From assembly GCA_900319525.1 (NCBI GenBank), contig ONOU01000014.1:99480-163479 (forward strand): a DNA stretch of 64,000 nt, written 5' to 3'. Positions 30,808 through 40,522 of the stretch are shown piece after piece; the first letter of the stretch is position 1, and every line of letters begins with the position of its first letter. A model generated the notes under the pieces. That model was not told the origin of the DNA, ran no database searches, and saw only the letters and a list, made by a program, of their open reading frames with translations. The DNA comes from an uncultured Prevotellaceae bacterium. Its GTDB lineage: Bacteria > Bacteroidota > Bacteroidia > Bacteroidales > Muribaculaceae. The position numbers were made by a program, and so were the translations under genes.

Positions 30808-31344
30808 ATGAAACAGATTCAGATCAATAGCGGAAATGCGGATAATGTGGAGTTGAGGCAGCTGTATGGGACGGCATTCCCCGTTGAGGAACAGATTCCC
30901 TACGATGACCTCATCTACCTGCTCGATAAACTCGATATCGACTATACCGCCTATCTTGACGGAGAGACGTTTGTCGGCCTTACGATGGTGCTGAGGCTGC
31001 CACGCTATAACTGGGGATGGTACTTTGCCGTGCGCGAGGAGTTGCGAGGCAAGGGCTATGGACAGGAGATTCTATCGACCGTCCTCAACAAGTACCGTAC
31101 AGGGGGGCCCTTTATCATCGACATCGAGTCACCACGGCAAGCCGATGCCCCCAATCCTGAACAACGGCAGCGACGCCACGCTTTCTACGTGCGCAACGGG
31201 TTGAAGGACACGCCCACAAGCCGCACATTTGACAACATCACCTATACCATCATGACAAACAGCGAGGAGCCGTTCACGCAGGAGGACTATGACGACATCA
31301 TCGCTGCGCTGCGCGCTGTGTGGGAAAACATGCCTCGCGAATAA
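30808..31344 (+). CDS. GNAT-family N-acetyltransferase
   Basis: A 178-residue acetyl-CoA-dependent transferase. The fold is recognisable from TAYLDGETFVGLTMVLRLPR (strands 2-4) and the cofactor loop EELRGKGYGQEIL at about 72-84, which is the R/Q-x-x-G-x-G/A motif. HAFYVRNGLKDTP is the usual strand-5 region. The substrate is unknown. The ATG sits one base after the ABC-F stop, so the two are co-transcribed and probably translationally coupled. Confidence 0.85.
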   Translation: MKQIQINSGNADNVELRQLYGTAFPVEEQIPYDDLIYLLDKLDIDYTAYLDGETFVGLTMVLRLPRYNWGWYFAVREELRGKGYGQEILSTVLNKYRTGGPFIIDIESPRQADAPNPEQRQRRHAFYVRNGLKDTPTSRTFDNITYTIMTNSEEPFTQEDYDDIIAALRAVWENMPRE

Positions 31345-31367
31345 TAAGACTATTTAACCTTTATCGC

Positions 31368-31398
31368 TTGTCGATTTCATCCTGATCGTCTATTTTTG
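31368..31398 (+). promoter_or_regulatory. Promoter directly before the secreted-protein gene
   Basis: TTG (31368-31370), 20 bases, TATTTTTG (31391-31398). The start ATG at 31404 lies only five bases after the -7 box, so the message would have almost no leader. Confidence 0.7.
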
Positions 31399-31403
31399 CG
31401 GTG

Positions 31404-32366
31404 ATGAAGCGGATTTTATACATAATCATGGCGTTGACGGCTCTCACCGGTTTTTCCCAGGAGAACCAGGGTATCAAGCTGCAGTTTGATCAGTCCAAGA
31501 TCAGCCCGCAGTTCACCATGCCCGCGATGCCCATGACCGTCATGCCCGCCACCAATATCAAGCCCACATTTAGCAGTAAGCTGCCCACCGCTGCCGACCT
31601 GCAACTGGATTTCAACGCGAGCCGTCTCACCGATTCACTGGCCTACTACCAGCAGGACTGGAATGATAACCGGATGAGCGCCCTACCGCAATTCCGCTAC
31701 GACACCAATCCCTACAGCCGAGACTGGTCGTCAAGTGGTGTCATCACACGAGTGGGAGCAGGTTACCTCACAGGGGCAGGTTCCCACACGACTTATCCAG
31801 GCATGGGCAATATAGCCAGCGCCAGCATGGCATTAACGATGCCCCTGGGTGACCGTTTTCAGGTCACGGCAGGCGTGACGGGCAGTAAATACCATGTTGA
31901 CCGCGCCGCGTGGAATGACTACGGCGTGTTTGGCAACGCCTCGTTCCGTCTCAACGACCGCTTCTCACTCAACGCTTTCGGGCAATACTACGTCAACCAG
32001 CAATTCCACTCGGTGGCAGCCATGCCCTTCCTAGGCAGCTCTTCCTACGGCGGCACACTCGGGTGGCGTGCCAGTGACAAATTCTCACTCGACGTGGGCG
32101 CCCGCCGCATCTATGACCCGTACACCGGCCGCTGGCTCACATTGCCCGTCGTTCAGCCCACGATTAACGTGCTTGGAGCCCCCATCTCCTTTGATGCCGG
32201 CCCATTGATTTATCAACTGCTGGACGGCCTGTTCGGCAAGGGCAAGAAAGGCCGTGACTGGGGCGACCCGCGCTATCGGCCCGTTGCCGCTCCCGGCGCC
32301 GTGATGAACCAGCCAGGCTTCAACCCCAACAGTCCCGTACCCATTCCCGACGCTTTTCGCCACTGA
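31404..32366 (+). CDS. Secreted or outer-membrane protein, Bacteroidetes-specific, unknown function
   Basis: I do not recognise a named family. The 320 residues start with a signal peptide (MKRILYIIMALTALTGFSQ). Residues 20-60 are rich in Pro and Met (FTMPAMPMTVMPATNIKPTF). From about 110 the text is alternating hydrophobic/polar strands rich in Gly, Ser and aromatic residues, as in ASMALTMPLGDRFQVTAGVT and RFSLNAFGQYYVN, which would suit a small outer-membrane beta-barrel. The C-terminus turns Pro/Asn-rich and does not end in the classical aromatic residue. An in-frame GTG sits at 31401, one codon upstream. Confidence 0.7.
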   Translation: MKRILYIIMALTALTGFSQENQGIKLQFDQSKISPQFTMPAMPMTVMPATNIKPTFSSKLPTAADLQLDFNASRLTDSLAYYQQDWNDNRMSALPQFRYDTNPYSRDWSSSGVITRVGAGYLTGAGSHTTYPGMGNIASASMALTMPLGDRFQVTAGVTGSKYHVDRAAWNDYGVFGNASFRLNDRFSLNAFGQYYVNQQFHSVAAMPFLGSSSYGGTLGWRASDKFSLDVGARRIYDPYTGRWLTLPVVQPTINVLGAPISFDAGPLIYQLLDGLFGKGKKGRDWGDPRYRPVAAPGAVMNQPGFNPNSPVPIPDAFRH

Positions 32367-32399
32367 TTGAAGAGTTTTTAAGTTTTTTAGAGGTATGGA

Positions 32400-32431
32400 T
32401 TTGGGCAGGTGCAAAAGTTATTGTAATTTTG
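32400..32431 (+). promoter_or_regulatory. Promoter of the Crp-like regulator cluster
   Basis: TTTG (32400-32403), 20 bases, TAATTTTG (32424-32431), then 19 bases to the ATG. Full consensus. Confidence 0.82.
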
Positions 32432-32450
32432 CATGTTAAAACGCTATTGA

Positions 32451-33152
32451 ATGGATATTAAGGGCACTATAGAGGACATTATCAGGGAAGACCTGGCCGA
32501 TATCTGGTCCATCTTGAACAGCGACGAGAAGCATCTCATCGCTGAGCATTTTGTTGTCCACAACTACCGTAAGGGACAGATCATCTATGCCGAGAAGGAC
32601 GAGCCCGAGTTCCTGTGGGTCCTCATCAAGGGCAAGGTGAAGCGTTTCAAGAACGGCATCGGCGGCAAGCAGCAGATCCTGCGGCTGTACCGTCCCATTC
32701 AATACTTCGGCTACCGCGCGTGGTTTGCCCACGAGCCCTATGTAGCCAGCACGATGGCCATCGAGCCATCACAGGTGGGCGCCCTGCCCATGACTCTTGT
32801 CAAGCAGCTCATTGACGGCAACATCCAGCTGGCCTGGTTCTTCATCAACGAGTTGTCCAAGCATCTGGGCGGCAGTGACTCCAAGGTGGTCAACTTGACA
32901 CAAAAGCACATTCGCGGCCGTCTGGCCGAGGCCCTGTGCATATTGGTGGACAATTACGGCTACGAGGATGACGGCAAGACGCTCAAGATCTACATGGCAC
33001 GTGAGGATCTAGCCAATCTGTCGAACATGACCACTGCCAACGCCATACGCACCCTCTCAACATTTGCCCAGGAACGTATCATCACCGTTGACGGTCGCCG
33101 CATACGCATCGTCGACGAGCCCACATTGCGTAACATCAGCCGATTTGGCTAA
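32451..33152 (+). CDS. Crp/Fnr-family transcription regulator
   Basis: A 233-residue DNA-binding protein. The N-terminal half is a cyclic-nucleotide-binding beta-roll (HFVVHNYRKGQIIYAEKDEP, then LWVLIKGKVKRFKNGIGGKQ and ILRLYRPIQYFGYRAWFA). It lacks the PRSA-type cAMP contact of E. coli Crp, so it may respond to something else. A long dimer helix follows, then a winged HTH (IYMAREDLANLSNMTTANAI, RTLSTFAQERIITVDGRRIRI). There is no Fnr-type cysteine cluster. It heads a group with DUF4924, rfbD and prfC genes, an order I know from other Bacteroidales. Confidence 0.92.
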   Translation: MDIKGTIEDIIREDLADIWSILNSDEKHLIAEHFVVHNYRKGQIIYAEKDEPEFLWVLIKGKVKRFKNGIGGKQQILRLYRPIQYFGYRAWFAHEPYVASTMAIEPSQVGALPMTLVKQLIDGNIQLAWFFINELSKHLGGSDSKVVNLTQKHIRGRLAEALCILVDNYGYEDDGKTLKIYMAREDLANLSNMTTANAIRTLSTFAQERIITVDGRRIRIVDEPTLRNISRFG

Positions 33153-33157
33153 CGACT

Positions 33158-33718
33158 ATGATTATCGCACGACAAAAACGCCAAGAAAACATTGCCGAAT
33201 ATCTCCTCTATCTGTGGCAGGTAGAGGATCTGCTGCGTGCCTGTAAACTGGATATCGACACGGTCGAGAAGACGATCATTTCCCGATATGACGTGGACCA
33301 GAAGACGCGGCATGAAATCAAGGAATGGTATGAGTCGCTCATCAAGATGATGGAGCTCGAGAACGTGCGTGAGCGCGGTCACATACGCGTGTGCCACAAC
33401 GTGCTCATCCGCCTGAACGACCTGCACCAGCAGTTGCTGGCCGACCAGGGCCGTTTTCCCGACTACCATGCCGACTATTACCGCACCCTACCCTACATCG
33501 TCCAGTTGCGTGCCACCTTGCCCGATGAAGAACGGCCCAGTGAACTGGAGACGTGCTTCAACGCCCTGTATGGCGTGATGATGCTGCACCTGCAAGGCAA
33601 AGAAATCACCCAAGACACGGCCGCAGCTATCAGCCAGATTTCGCACTTCATCGGCATGCTGGCAGCCTATTACAAGCGTGATGAAGAGAAACCGTTGTTT
33701 GGCGAGGAGGATGGTTAG
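33158..33718 (+). CDS. DUF4924 family protein
   Basis: A 186-residue cytoplasmic helical protein. The start MIIARQKRQENIAEYLLYLW followed by QVEDLLRACKLD is the hallmark of DUF4924, a Bacteroidetes family of unknown function that sits next to Crp-like regulators and rfbD. No enzyme motif is visible. It begins five bases after the regulator stop. Confidence 0.85.
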   Translation: MIIARQKRQENIAEYLLYLWQVEDLLRACKLDIDTVEKTIISRYDVDQKTRHEIKEWYESLIKMMELENVRERGHIRVCHNVLIRLNDLHQQLLADQGRFPDYHADYYRTLPYIVQLRATLPDEERPSELETCFNALYGVMMLHLQGKEITQDTAAAISQISHFIGMLAAYYKRDEEKPLFGEEDG

Positions 33719-33750
33719 GTTTTAGGTATTTAAGAATAATTCTGAATATA

Positions 33751-34644
33751 ATGGCAATAACCAACATACTGATCACCGGCGCGAATGGTCAACTGGGCCA
33801 TGAGATGCGCCATGCGCTTGCCGACGACAAGCGCTTCAACGCCATCTATACCGACGTGGCCGGAGACGACGTCACGCTACTCGACATCACCGACGAGGAC
33901 GAGGTCGAGCGCATGGTAGGCGACCATGGCATACGGCTTATTGTCAACTGTGCGGCCTATACGGCCGTTGATGCCGCCGAGGATAACGAAGCCGCAGCAG
34001 CCCGCCTCAATGCCGACGCCGTGGGCATCCTAGCCCGCGTGGCCAAACGTCATGACGCACGCATGGTGCACGTCTCGACCGACTATGTGTTTGACGGACA
34101 AGCATGCACGCCTTATGCCGAGGATCATCCCACCAACCCGCAATCGGCCTACGGCCGCACCAAGCTAGCTGGTGAGCGCCTCCTGCTCGATACGCTGGGA
34201 GACGGGGCCGTCATCCTGCGCACCGCATGGCTCTATTCACCCTATGGCAAGAACTTCGTCAAGACGATGGTTAGCCTAGGCCAAACCAAACCGGCGTTAA
34301 AAGTCGTATTTGACCAAGTGGGCTCTCCCACCTGCGCCCGCGACCTGGCCCGAGCCATCGTCACAGTCATCACTGCCAGCGAGTGGCATCCAGGCATCTA
34401 TCACTACAGCAATGAGGGCGTCATCTCGTGGTATGACTTCACACTCGCTATCCACCGGCTGGCAGGCATCACGACATGCGACGTACAGCCATGTCATAGC
34501 GACGAATTTCCCGCCAAGGCTCATCGTCCTGCCTATAGTGTGCTCGACAAGACACGGTTCAAAACCACCTTCGGCACCCGGGTTCCCTACTGGCTCGACA
34601 GCCTCGAGGAGACCCTGCATCAACTCAGTATTGCTAACAACTAA
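33751..34644 (+). CDS. rfbD: dTDP-4-dehydrorhamnose reductase
   Basis: Last enzyme of dTDP-L-rhamnose synthesis, an NAD(P)H-dependent short-chain reductase of the cytoplasm. The 297 residues match the family. The Rossmann motif is [12 protein letters not shown] at 8-19; [14 protein letters not shown] is the conserved RfbD strand; [20 protein letters not shown] (catalytic Tyr and Lys) and [18 protein letters not shown] follow. The other rhamnose genes rfbA-C are not in the window. Confidence 0.95.
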   Translation: MAITNILITGANGQLGHEMRHALADDKRFNAIYTDVAGDDVTLLDITDEDEVERMVGDHGIRLIVNCAAYTAVDAAEDNEAAAARLNADAVGILARVAKRHDARMVHVSTDYVFDGQACTPYAEDHPTNPQSAYGRTKLAGERLLLDTLGDGAVILRTAWLYSPYGKNFVKTMVSLGQTKPALKVVFDQVGSPTCARDLARAIVTVITASEWHPGIYHYSNEGVISWYDFTLAIHRLAGITTCDVQPCHSDEFPAKAHRPAYSVLDKTRFKTTFGTRVPYWLDSLEETLHQLSIANN

Positions 34645-34670
34645 CAACTAAAAACTATCAACTGAATATA

Positions 34671-36248
34671 ATGTCCCTAACAACCGAAATCACCCGACGC
34701 CGCACATTTGCCATCATCTCTCACCCTGATGCCGGCAAGACAACGCTGACCGAAAAGCTGCTGCTCTTTGGTGGCGCGATCCATGTGGCAGGCGCTGTGA
34801 AATCCAATAAAATCAAGAAGACCGCCACCAGTGACTGGATGGAGATTGAGAAACAACGTGGCATCTCGGTCGCCACTTCGGTCATGGGATTCAATTATGG
34901 CGACTACAAGATAAACATCCTCGACACCCCTGGTCACCAAGACTTTGCCGAGGACACTTACCGCACCCTCACCGCCGTTGACAGCGTCATCATCGTCGTC
35001 GATGTCGCCAAGGGTGTAGAGACCCAGACCCGCAAGCTGATGGAGGTATGCCGCATGCGCAACACACCCGTCATCATCTTTGTCAACAAGCTCGACCGCG
35101 AGGGCCGCGACCCGTTTGACATCCTCGACGAGCTGGAGCAGGAACTGAAGATTGACGTGCGTCCCCTGAGCTGGCCCATCAACATCGGAGCACACTTCAA
35201 GGGCGTGTATAACATCTATGAGCACAACATCAGCCTGTTCAAGCCCGACAAGCAGCACGTGACCGACCGCGTCGATATCAATGATATCAACGACCCAGCC
35301 ATCGACAAGGCCGTGGGCGCCGCCGACGCCGAGAAGCTGCGCGCCGACATCGAACTCATAGATGGCGTCTATCCCGACTTCAACACGCTCGATTACCTGG
35401 ATGCCAAGGTGGCACCGGTCTTCTTCGGGTCTGCCCTGAACACCTTTGGCGTGAAGGAGCTGCTCGACTGCTTTGTGCGCATCGCTCCGTCGCCCCGTCC
35501 CGTTGACGCCATCGAGCGCACCGTAGAGCCCGGCGAAGACAAATTCACCGGTTTTGTGTTCAAGATTCATGCCAACATGGATCCCAACCACCGCAGCTGT
35601 ATCGCCTTTGTGAAGGTCTGCTCGGGCGTTTTCCAGCGCAACGGCAACTACAAGCACGTGCGCAGCGGCAAGAGCTACCGCTTCAGCGCCCCTACCGCCT
35701 TCATGGCTCAGAAGAAGGAAATCATCGACGAGGTTTATCCCGGCGACATCGTGGGTCTGCCCGACAACGGCATCTTCAAGATCGGTGACACGTTAACCGA
35801 GGGCGAAGAGCTTCACTTCAAGGGGCTGCCCAGTTTCTCTCCCGAGATGTTCAAGTACATCGAGAACTCTGACCCGATGAAGACCAAGCAGCTCAACAAG
35901 GGTCTGGAACAGCTGATGGACGAGGGCGTTGCCCAGATGTTTGTCAACCAGTTCAATAACCGCAAGATCATCGGCACAGTAGGACAACTGCAGTTTGAGG
36001 TCATCCAGTACCGCCTGCTGCACGAGTACGGCGCACAGTGCCGTTGGGAGCCCATTCACCTGTACAAGGCATGCTGGATCGAGAGCGATGATGAAGAGGC
36101 GCTCGACGCTTTCAAGAAGCGCAAGCACCAGTTCATGGCGCTCGACACCGAGGGCCGTGACGTGTTCCTCGCCGACAGCAACTACGTCTTGCAGATGGCC
36201 CAACAGGACTTCCCCAAGATCACCTTCCACTTTACCAGCGAATTCTAA
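34671..36248 (+). CDS. prfC: Peptide chain release factor 3
   Basis: A translational GTPase that recycles RF1/RF2 after termination. The 525 residues fit RF3: G1 [13 protein letters not shown], switch [22 protein letters not shown]3 DTPGHQDF, G4 [10 protein letters not shown] and domain [17 protein letters not shown]. The C-terminal domain holds [18 protein letters not shown]. It lies 26 bases after rfbD; the leader resembles the AACTAAAAACT repeats seen elsewhere. Confidence 0.97.
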   Translation: MSLTTEITRRRTFAIISHPDAGKTTLTEKLLLFGGAIHVAGAVKSNKIKKTATSDWMEIEKQRGISVATSVMGFNYGDYKINILDTPGHQDFAEDTYRTLTAVDSVIIVVDVAKGVETQTRKLMEVCRMRNTPVIIFVNKLDREGRDPFDILDELEQELKIDVRPLSWPINIGAHFKGVYNIYEHNISLFKPDKQHVTDRVDINDINDPAIDKAVGAADAEKLRADIELIDGVYPDFNTLDYLDAKVAPVFFGSALNTFGVKELLDCFVRIAPSPRPVDAIERTVEPGEDKFTGFVFKIHANMDPNHRSCIAFVKVCSGVFQRNGNYKHVRSGKSYRFSAPTAFMAQKKEIIDEVYPGDIVGLPDNGIFKIGDTLTEGEELHFKGLPSFSPEMFKYIENSDPMKTKQLNKGLEQLMDEGVAQMFVNQFNNRKIIGTVGQLQFEVIQYRLLHEYGAQCRWEPIHLYKACWIESDDEEALDAFKKRKHQFMALDTEGRDVFLADSNYVLQMAQQDFPKITFHFTSEF

Positions 36249-36287
36249 TATCACCATACAAACACCATTTTAAAAATAAAGATAGCA

Positions 36288-37751
36288 ATGGAAAGACTAA
36301 AGAAATTATACGAGCAGTTCGTCGGATCGCAACCCACCGATGTCAAGCTCATGGACAAGGCCGGTTCTAACCGTCAGTACTACCGCCTCACGGGCGAGCG
36401 CTCCATCGTGGGCGTCATTGGTGAGTCACGTGAGGAGAACGATGCGTTCATCTACATCGCGCGGCACTTCCGAGAGCAGGGACTTTCGGTGCCAGAGGTA
36501 TATGGCGTGAGCGAGGACCACATGGCCTATATCCAGGAGGACCTGGGCAAGAAGCCCGAAAATATCCTGTGGAACAAGATTCGCCGCAGTTCCATCACCC
36601 ACGCCTTTACCAGCGAGGAGAAGGAGCTGCTGCGCCGTGCCATGCGTGACCTGGTCGACATCCAGTTCCGTGGTGCAAAGGACTTTGACTACAGCAACTG
36701 CTATCCCGCCAGCTGCTTTGACGAGCGTTCTATCAAGTGGGACCTCAACTACTTCAAGTACTGTTTCCTCAAGGCTACAGGCGTGAACTTCAACGAGGCC
36801 AAACTGGAGAACGACTTTGAGAAACTGACTCACGACCTGCTCACCGTTCCCAGCGACACGTTCATGTACCGCGACTTCCAGACTCGCAACGTGATGCTCG
36901 TGGGCGATGCCGACCACCCTGCCGACTGCAAGCTGGCCTTCATCGACTTCCAGGGCGGCCGCAAGGGACCGTACTACTATGACGTCGCCTCATTTGTTTG
37001 GCAAGCCCGTGCCAAGTACCCCGACGAGTTAAAGAAAGACCTTGTGGCAGCCTACCTGAAGAAGCTCAAGGAGTACCTGCCCGACCTCGAGGAGAAGGAA
37101 TTCTATGACAAGCTGCGCCTGTTTGTGCTCTTCCGCACGCTGCAGGTGCTGGGCGCCTATGGTTTCCGCGGCTACTTCGAGAAGAAGCCCGACTTCATGA
37201 AGAACAGCATCGTGCCTGCCGTTGCCAACTTGCGCAAGCTGGTCATCGACAAGCCCTTCACCCAATACCCCTACTTGAGTCTCGTCATTGACGAGCTGGT
37301 TAACCTCAAGGACTTTGTCAGCGAGGACAAGGGGCTCACCGTCAGAGTCATGAGCTTTGCCTACAAGAAAGGCATTCCCCACGACCCATCGGGCAACGGC
37401 GGCGGCTTCGTGTTTGATTGCCGCGCACTGAACAACCCTGGCAAGTATGACAAGTACAAGGCCTTCACCGGTCTTGACGCCAACGTCATCGAGTTCTTGC
37501 AAAAAGAGAGCACCATCGACAAGTGGCTGGAGCATGTCTATGCCCTCGTTGATGAGTCGGTAGAGCGCTATGTGAACCGCAAGTTTACCGATTTGATGGT
37601 GTGCTTCGGTTGCACGGGTGGCCAGCACCGCTCGGTGTATGCCGCCGAGCACCTTGCCGAACACATCCACCAGAAGTTCAATGTGCGCGTCGAGCTCTCG
37701 CACCGTGAGCAGCCCGACCATGAGCGCACCCTCAATCCCGTGGTACAATGA
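36288..37751 (+). CDS. Sugar kinase-like (APH fold) protein fused to a RapZ C-terminal domain
   Basis: A 487-residue fusion. Residues 1-335 have the aminoglycoside phosphotransferase fold: MYRDFQTRNVML (catalytic loop, Asp and Asn) and LAFIDFQGGRKGPYYYDVAS (metal Asp), as in AmgK, which phosphorylates the anomeric hydroxyl of MurNAc/GlcNAc. Residues 345-487 are a RapZ C-terminal domain: MSFAYKKGIP, DCRALNNPGKYD, VCFGCTGGQHRSV. In E. coli that domain senses glucosamine-6-phosphate. The gene overlaps a MurU-like nucleotidyltransferase by four bases, so an AmgK-MurU type salvage of cell-wall amino sugars with built-in sensing is a reasonable inference. Antibiotic resistance is unlikely. Confidence 0.85.
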   Translation: MERLKKLYEQFVGSQPTDVKLMDKAGSNRQYYRLTGERSIVGVIGESREENDAFIYIARHFREQGLSVPEVYGVSEDHMAYIQEDLGKKPENILWNKIRRSSITHAFTSEEKELLRRAMRDLVDIQFRGAKDFDYSNCYPASCFDERSIKWDLNYFKYCFLKATGVNFNEAKLENDFEKLTHDLLTVPSDTFMYRDFQTRNVMLVGDADHPADCKLAFIDFQGGRKGPYYYDVASFVWQARAKYPDELKKDLVAAYLKKLKEYLPDLEEKEFYDKLRLFVLFRTLQVLGAYGFRGYFEKKPDFMKNSIVPAVANLRKLVIDKPFTQYPYLSLVIDELVNLKDFVSEDKGLTVRVMSFAYKKGIPHDPSGNGGGFVFDCRALNNPGKYDKYKAFTGLDANVIEFLQKESTIDKWLEHVYALVDESVERYVNRKFTDLMVCFGCTGGQHRSVYAAEHLAEHIHQKFNVRVELSHREQPDHERTLNPVVQ

Positions 37752-38512
37752 AGGCGCTCATCTTTGCCGCAGGACTGGGAACACGCTTGCGTCCCTTGAC
37801 CGACGACCGACCTAAAGCCATGGTCGAGATCGCCGGCCGCCCCATGCTGCAACACGTCATCGAGCGCGTGGCGGCCGCTGGATTTGACGACATCACCATC
37901 AACATCCACCACTATGGGCAACTGATTATCGACTTCCTGGAGCGAAACAACAACTTCGGCCTCAACGTCCACATCAGCGACGAGCGCGGCCAGCTGCTCG
38001 ACACCGGCGGCGGCATCCTCAAGGCACGCCAGTGGCTGGATGGCGACGAGCCCTTCCTAGTGCACAACACCGATATCATCAGTTCGCTGGACCTGAAGGC
38101 TTTCTACGACTATCACATCCAGCACGATGCCCTGGCGACGATACTTGTCAAGGAGCGCAAGACACAGCGTTACCTCCTCTTTGACAATAACGACCGCATG
38201 TGCGGCTGGACCAACAAGGCCACGGGCGAATTCAAGCCCGATGCCGAGAAACTTCAAGGGCTTGACCTGAAGGAACTGGCCTTCGGCGGATTGCACATCA
38301 TCTCACCGAATATTTTCCCGTTGCTGGAACGTTACCGCCGTCAGCAGGGAGAAAAGTTCTCAATCATCCCCTTCTACATCAACGAGTGCAAGCACCACCT
38401 CATCCACGGCTACCATCCCGAGGGTGACTACCTGTGGCTAGACATCGGCAAACCCGAGACACTAGCCCAGGCACAGGAATTACTATTGGCTAATCCAAGT
38501 AACTCACGCTAA
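37748..38512 (+). CDS. Nucleotidyltransferase, MurU-like
   Basis: A 254-residue sugar-1-phosphate nucleotidyltransferase. AAGLGTRLRPLTDDRPKAM at 8-26 is the nucleotide-binding signature, followed by GRPMLQHVIERV, the metal/substrate region LVHNTDIIS, and FGGLHIISPNIF. Length and motifs fit the short MurU/HddC class rather than long GlmU or RmlA enzymes. ATG overlaps the stop of the kinase/RapZ gene (ATGA), so translation is coupled. It most likely makes UDP-MurNAc or a similar activated sugar; the base and sugar are not provable here. Confidence 0.85.
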   Translation: MKALIFAAGLGTRLRPLTDDRPKAMVEIAGRPMLQHVIERVAAAGFDDITINIHHYGQLIIDFLERNNNFGLNVHISDERGQLLDTGGGILKARQWLDGDEPFLVHNTDIISSLDLKAFYDYHIQHDALATILVKERKTQRYLLFDNNDRMCGWTNKATGEFKPDAEKLQGLDLKELAFGGLHIISPNIFPLLERYRRQQGEKFSIIPFYINECKHHLIHGYHPEGDYLWLDIGKPETLAQAQELLLANPSNSR

Positions 38513-38754
38513 GTCGCAAAGACGCGAAGTTTTATTGCTCGCTGCGCGAGAGGTCAAGAGTCTAGGGTATAAAGTTTATAGAGGCTGACGCATTCTGAAC
38601 CTCGCGCTAAGCCGCTAAGTCGCTAAGGTTTTGAATGGGTTGTATTAAGTTATTGATATTCAGTTATTTGTTTAATTTTGTAATTCCGATTTTGGAAAGA
38701 AAAGAACCGCTAAAAAGAACCGATTTTGTTGAACTTTTTAGTACATTTTCAATC
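38513..38754. other. Left junction of the integrated element
   Basis: No gene. The host part has a small hairpin CTCG-CTG-CGCGAG region near 38541-38552 and a GCTAAG-rich repeat (CGCTAAGCCGCTAAGTCGCTAAGG, positions 38604-38627, written here only as a landmark of three CGCTAAG units). CCGCTAAGT at 38612-38620 recurs at the right end (45800-45808). Inside the element AAAAGAAC occurs twice with a 13-base period (38700-38707 and 38713-38720), again mirrored at the right end. TAATTTTG at 38673-38680 may be the integrase -7 box. Confidence 0.5.
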
Positions 38755-40425
38755 ATGCAAACATTAAACAATGTGAAATTGAGCCTCAATTTCAACGTGA
38801 GACAACCCAACGCAAAAACGGCAAGCCCTATATATTGCGTGGTAAAGATTGACACCAAGCAGTTAAAAGTCCCCACGGGGCAAAAAGTCAATGCTTGGCA
38901 ATGGGACAAGCAACGGCAGCAATGCAGCGTTAACGCCAACATGGTAGCCACGGAACAGGCCAACAACGCCAATGCCAATCGAATTATTAACGCCATCCGT
39001 ATGGCCTACGATGATTTATTTATGTACCTTTGCGGGAGCGGGGACACTTACACCGCCAACGAGATAGAGAAATTAATCCGTGAGACCATCACGGCAAAAA
39101 CCGACAATGATAACAACATGAGCAACCCTAATGCGATACCGCCAAAGCGGACAATTACCGCCACAACATTATTAAAGAAAGCCTTTGCCACCTATTACCC
39201 CGAGGGCAAGGGCAAGGCAAGCACTTATTTTGTGAATGTTGGTTTGTTCAATGCCTATTTGGATTATATCAAGGCAAGCGCAAAGGGTGACACCCCGAAA
39301 AACTTTTTAAGTCAAACAGCCGTTAATGAATATCAGCAGACACTCAAGGCTGAGGGGCTTGCAGCCACGACCATAAACAAGCGCGTGGGCATAGTTAAGC
39401 GATTGATTAACCATCTTGCAGGACTGAGTGAGGGCGTAAAATACGGCATCCATCGAGTAGTTACCGAGAGCGTGAAAGACAGCCGCAGCCACGGAGAGAA
39501 CAAGAAATTTTCTCTCACGGACAAGCAACTGCAAGCCATAGCAGACTGTAACAACTTGACCGACCAAGAAAAGCAATATAGAGACCTTTTTTTGCTGCAA
39601 ATCGAATGCGGGCAACGTGTTAGCGACCTGCCAAAAGTATTGCAGTGCATGGGTAAAATTGAAGAGTATGAGGGTCAAAAATCATTAGTCATTATGACCC
39701 AAAAAGAGAACATCCCCGCCACCATCTTTTTAACCCCGTTTGTTGAACAAATGCAAAGCCGTTACCAAGCAGGTGAATTCAAAGACGTACATAACAAGTA
39801 TTTTTCGCAGCACTACAACGAGAAAATAAAGACCGTTGCACAAAAGGCAGGACTTAATGAAAGTGTTACCTATATGGATGATAAGGCAGGGGCAAAGGTT
39901 GAACAAGTCCGACCGCTTTACGAGTTGGTAACTACCCACATTGCCCGCCATACATTCATTACCCGCAAACTCAAAGAGGGCTACAGCCCCGACAAACTTG
40001 CCTACATGACGGGACACGCTGATGATACAATGATTAAACGTATTTACAGCCATTTGACCGCAGCCGACAAAGCAAAGGCCGCAACACTTGAATTAATGAG
40101 GGTCAAGGGCGCAACGGAGACCGAGACGAAAAACAGCGATGAGACCGCCAACGCCATCATAGCGGAACAAGCAAAAGAGAACTACAAGCAGCGCAACATG
40201 ATTACAAGCCAACGGCAGATGATAGCCATCGAAAAGCAGAGACGAGAAATTAGCGAGTTATTGAAGAATGCAGAGGATGAAAACATGAAAGATTTGCTTA
40301 CACTCGTACAAATGCACCTGGATCACGGAGACGTGGAGCAAGCCCAAGAAGTAATAAAAGACCTTGTGAAATATGGTGCAGGGGTTCAACTTTTGGACGA
40401 TGAAGATGCCCGAGAATTTGAATAA
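38755..40425 (+). CDS. Tyrosine recombinase / phage integrase
   Basis: Integrates and excises the element. The 556 residues contain an arm-type N-terminal region (LSLNFNVRQPNAKTASPIYC, the Arm-DNA-binding fold of Bacteroidetes integrases), a SAM-like core-binding domain (about 135-245), and the catalytic domain with Arg288 (CGQRVSDL), His395 and Arg398 (HIARHTF), His421 (MTGHAD) and the nucleophile Tyr431 (IYSH). A C-terminal extension of about 110 residues is a coiled coil (TANAIIAEQAKENYKQR onward), longer than usual. The frame is open further upstream, but the ATG at 38755 directly precedes the family start MQTLNNVKL. A terminator follows. Confidence 0.92.
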   Translation: MQTLNNVKLSLNFNVRQPNAKTASPIYCVVKIDTKQLKVPTGQKVNAWQWDKQRQQCSVNANMVATEQANNANANRIINAIRMAYDDLFMYLCGSGDTYTANEIEKLIRETITAKTDNDNNMSNPNAIPPKRTITATTLLKKAFATYYPEGKGKASTYFVNVGLFNAYLDYIKASAKGDTPKNFLSQTAVNEYQQTLKAEGLAATTINKRVGIVKRLINHLAGLSEGVKYGIHRVVTESVKDSRSHGENKKFSLTDKQLQAIADCNNLTDQEKQYRDLFLLQIECGQRVSDLPKVLQCMGKIEEYEGQKSLVIMTQKENIPATIFLTPFVEQMQSRYQAGEFKDVHNKYFSQHYNEKIKTVAQKAGLNESVTYMDDKAGAKVEQVRPLYELVTTHIARHTFITRKLKEGYSPDKLAYMTGHADDTMIKRIYSHLTAADKAKAATLELMRVKGATETETKNSDETANAIIAEQAKENYKQRNMITSQRQMIAIEKQRREISELLKNAEDENMKDLLTLVQMHLDHGDVEQAQEVIKDLVKYGAGVQLLDDEDAREFE

Positions 40426-40450
40426 AACCGATTCCGACCGACAACGATAT

Positions 40451-40485
40451 AAACCGCTTGACCCCTTGACGGGTTGGGCGGTTTT
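40451..40485 (+). terminator. Terminator after the integrase gene
   Basis: AAACCGC (40451-40457) pairs with GCGGTTT (40478-40484) around an inner ACCC/GGGT pair, followed by T. A near-copy ends the capsid gene at 45429-45462. Confidence 0.8.
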
Positions 40486-40495
40486 TGCGTCATGG

Positions 40496-40515
40496 GGGCA
40501 AAGCGTCAAGGGGTG
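40496..40515. repeat. 20-base element motif, copy 1 of 4
   Basis: GGGCAAAGCGTCAAGGGGTG, identical at 42985-43004 inside the replication gene. Two variants lie at 45471-45490 and 45561-45580. Confidence 0.9.
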
Positions 40516-40522
40516 GAACATG

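Noticed and set aside
36288-37751. Aminoglycoside resistance kinase
   Set aside because: The APH fold alone would suggest it, but the RapZ domain and the coupled nucleotidyltransferase point to amino-sugar metabolism.
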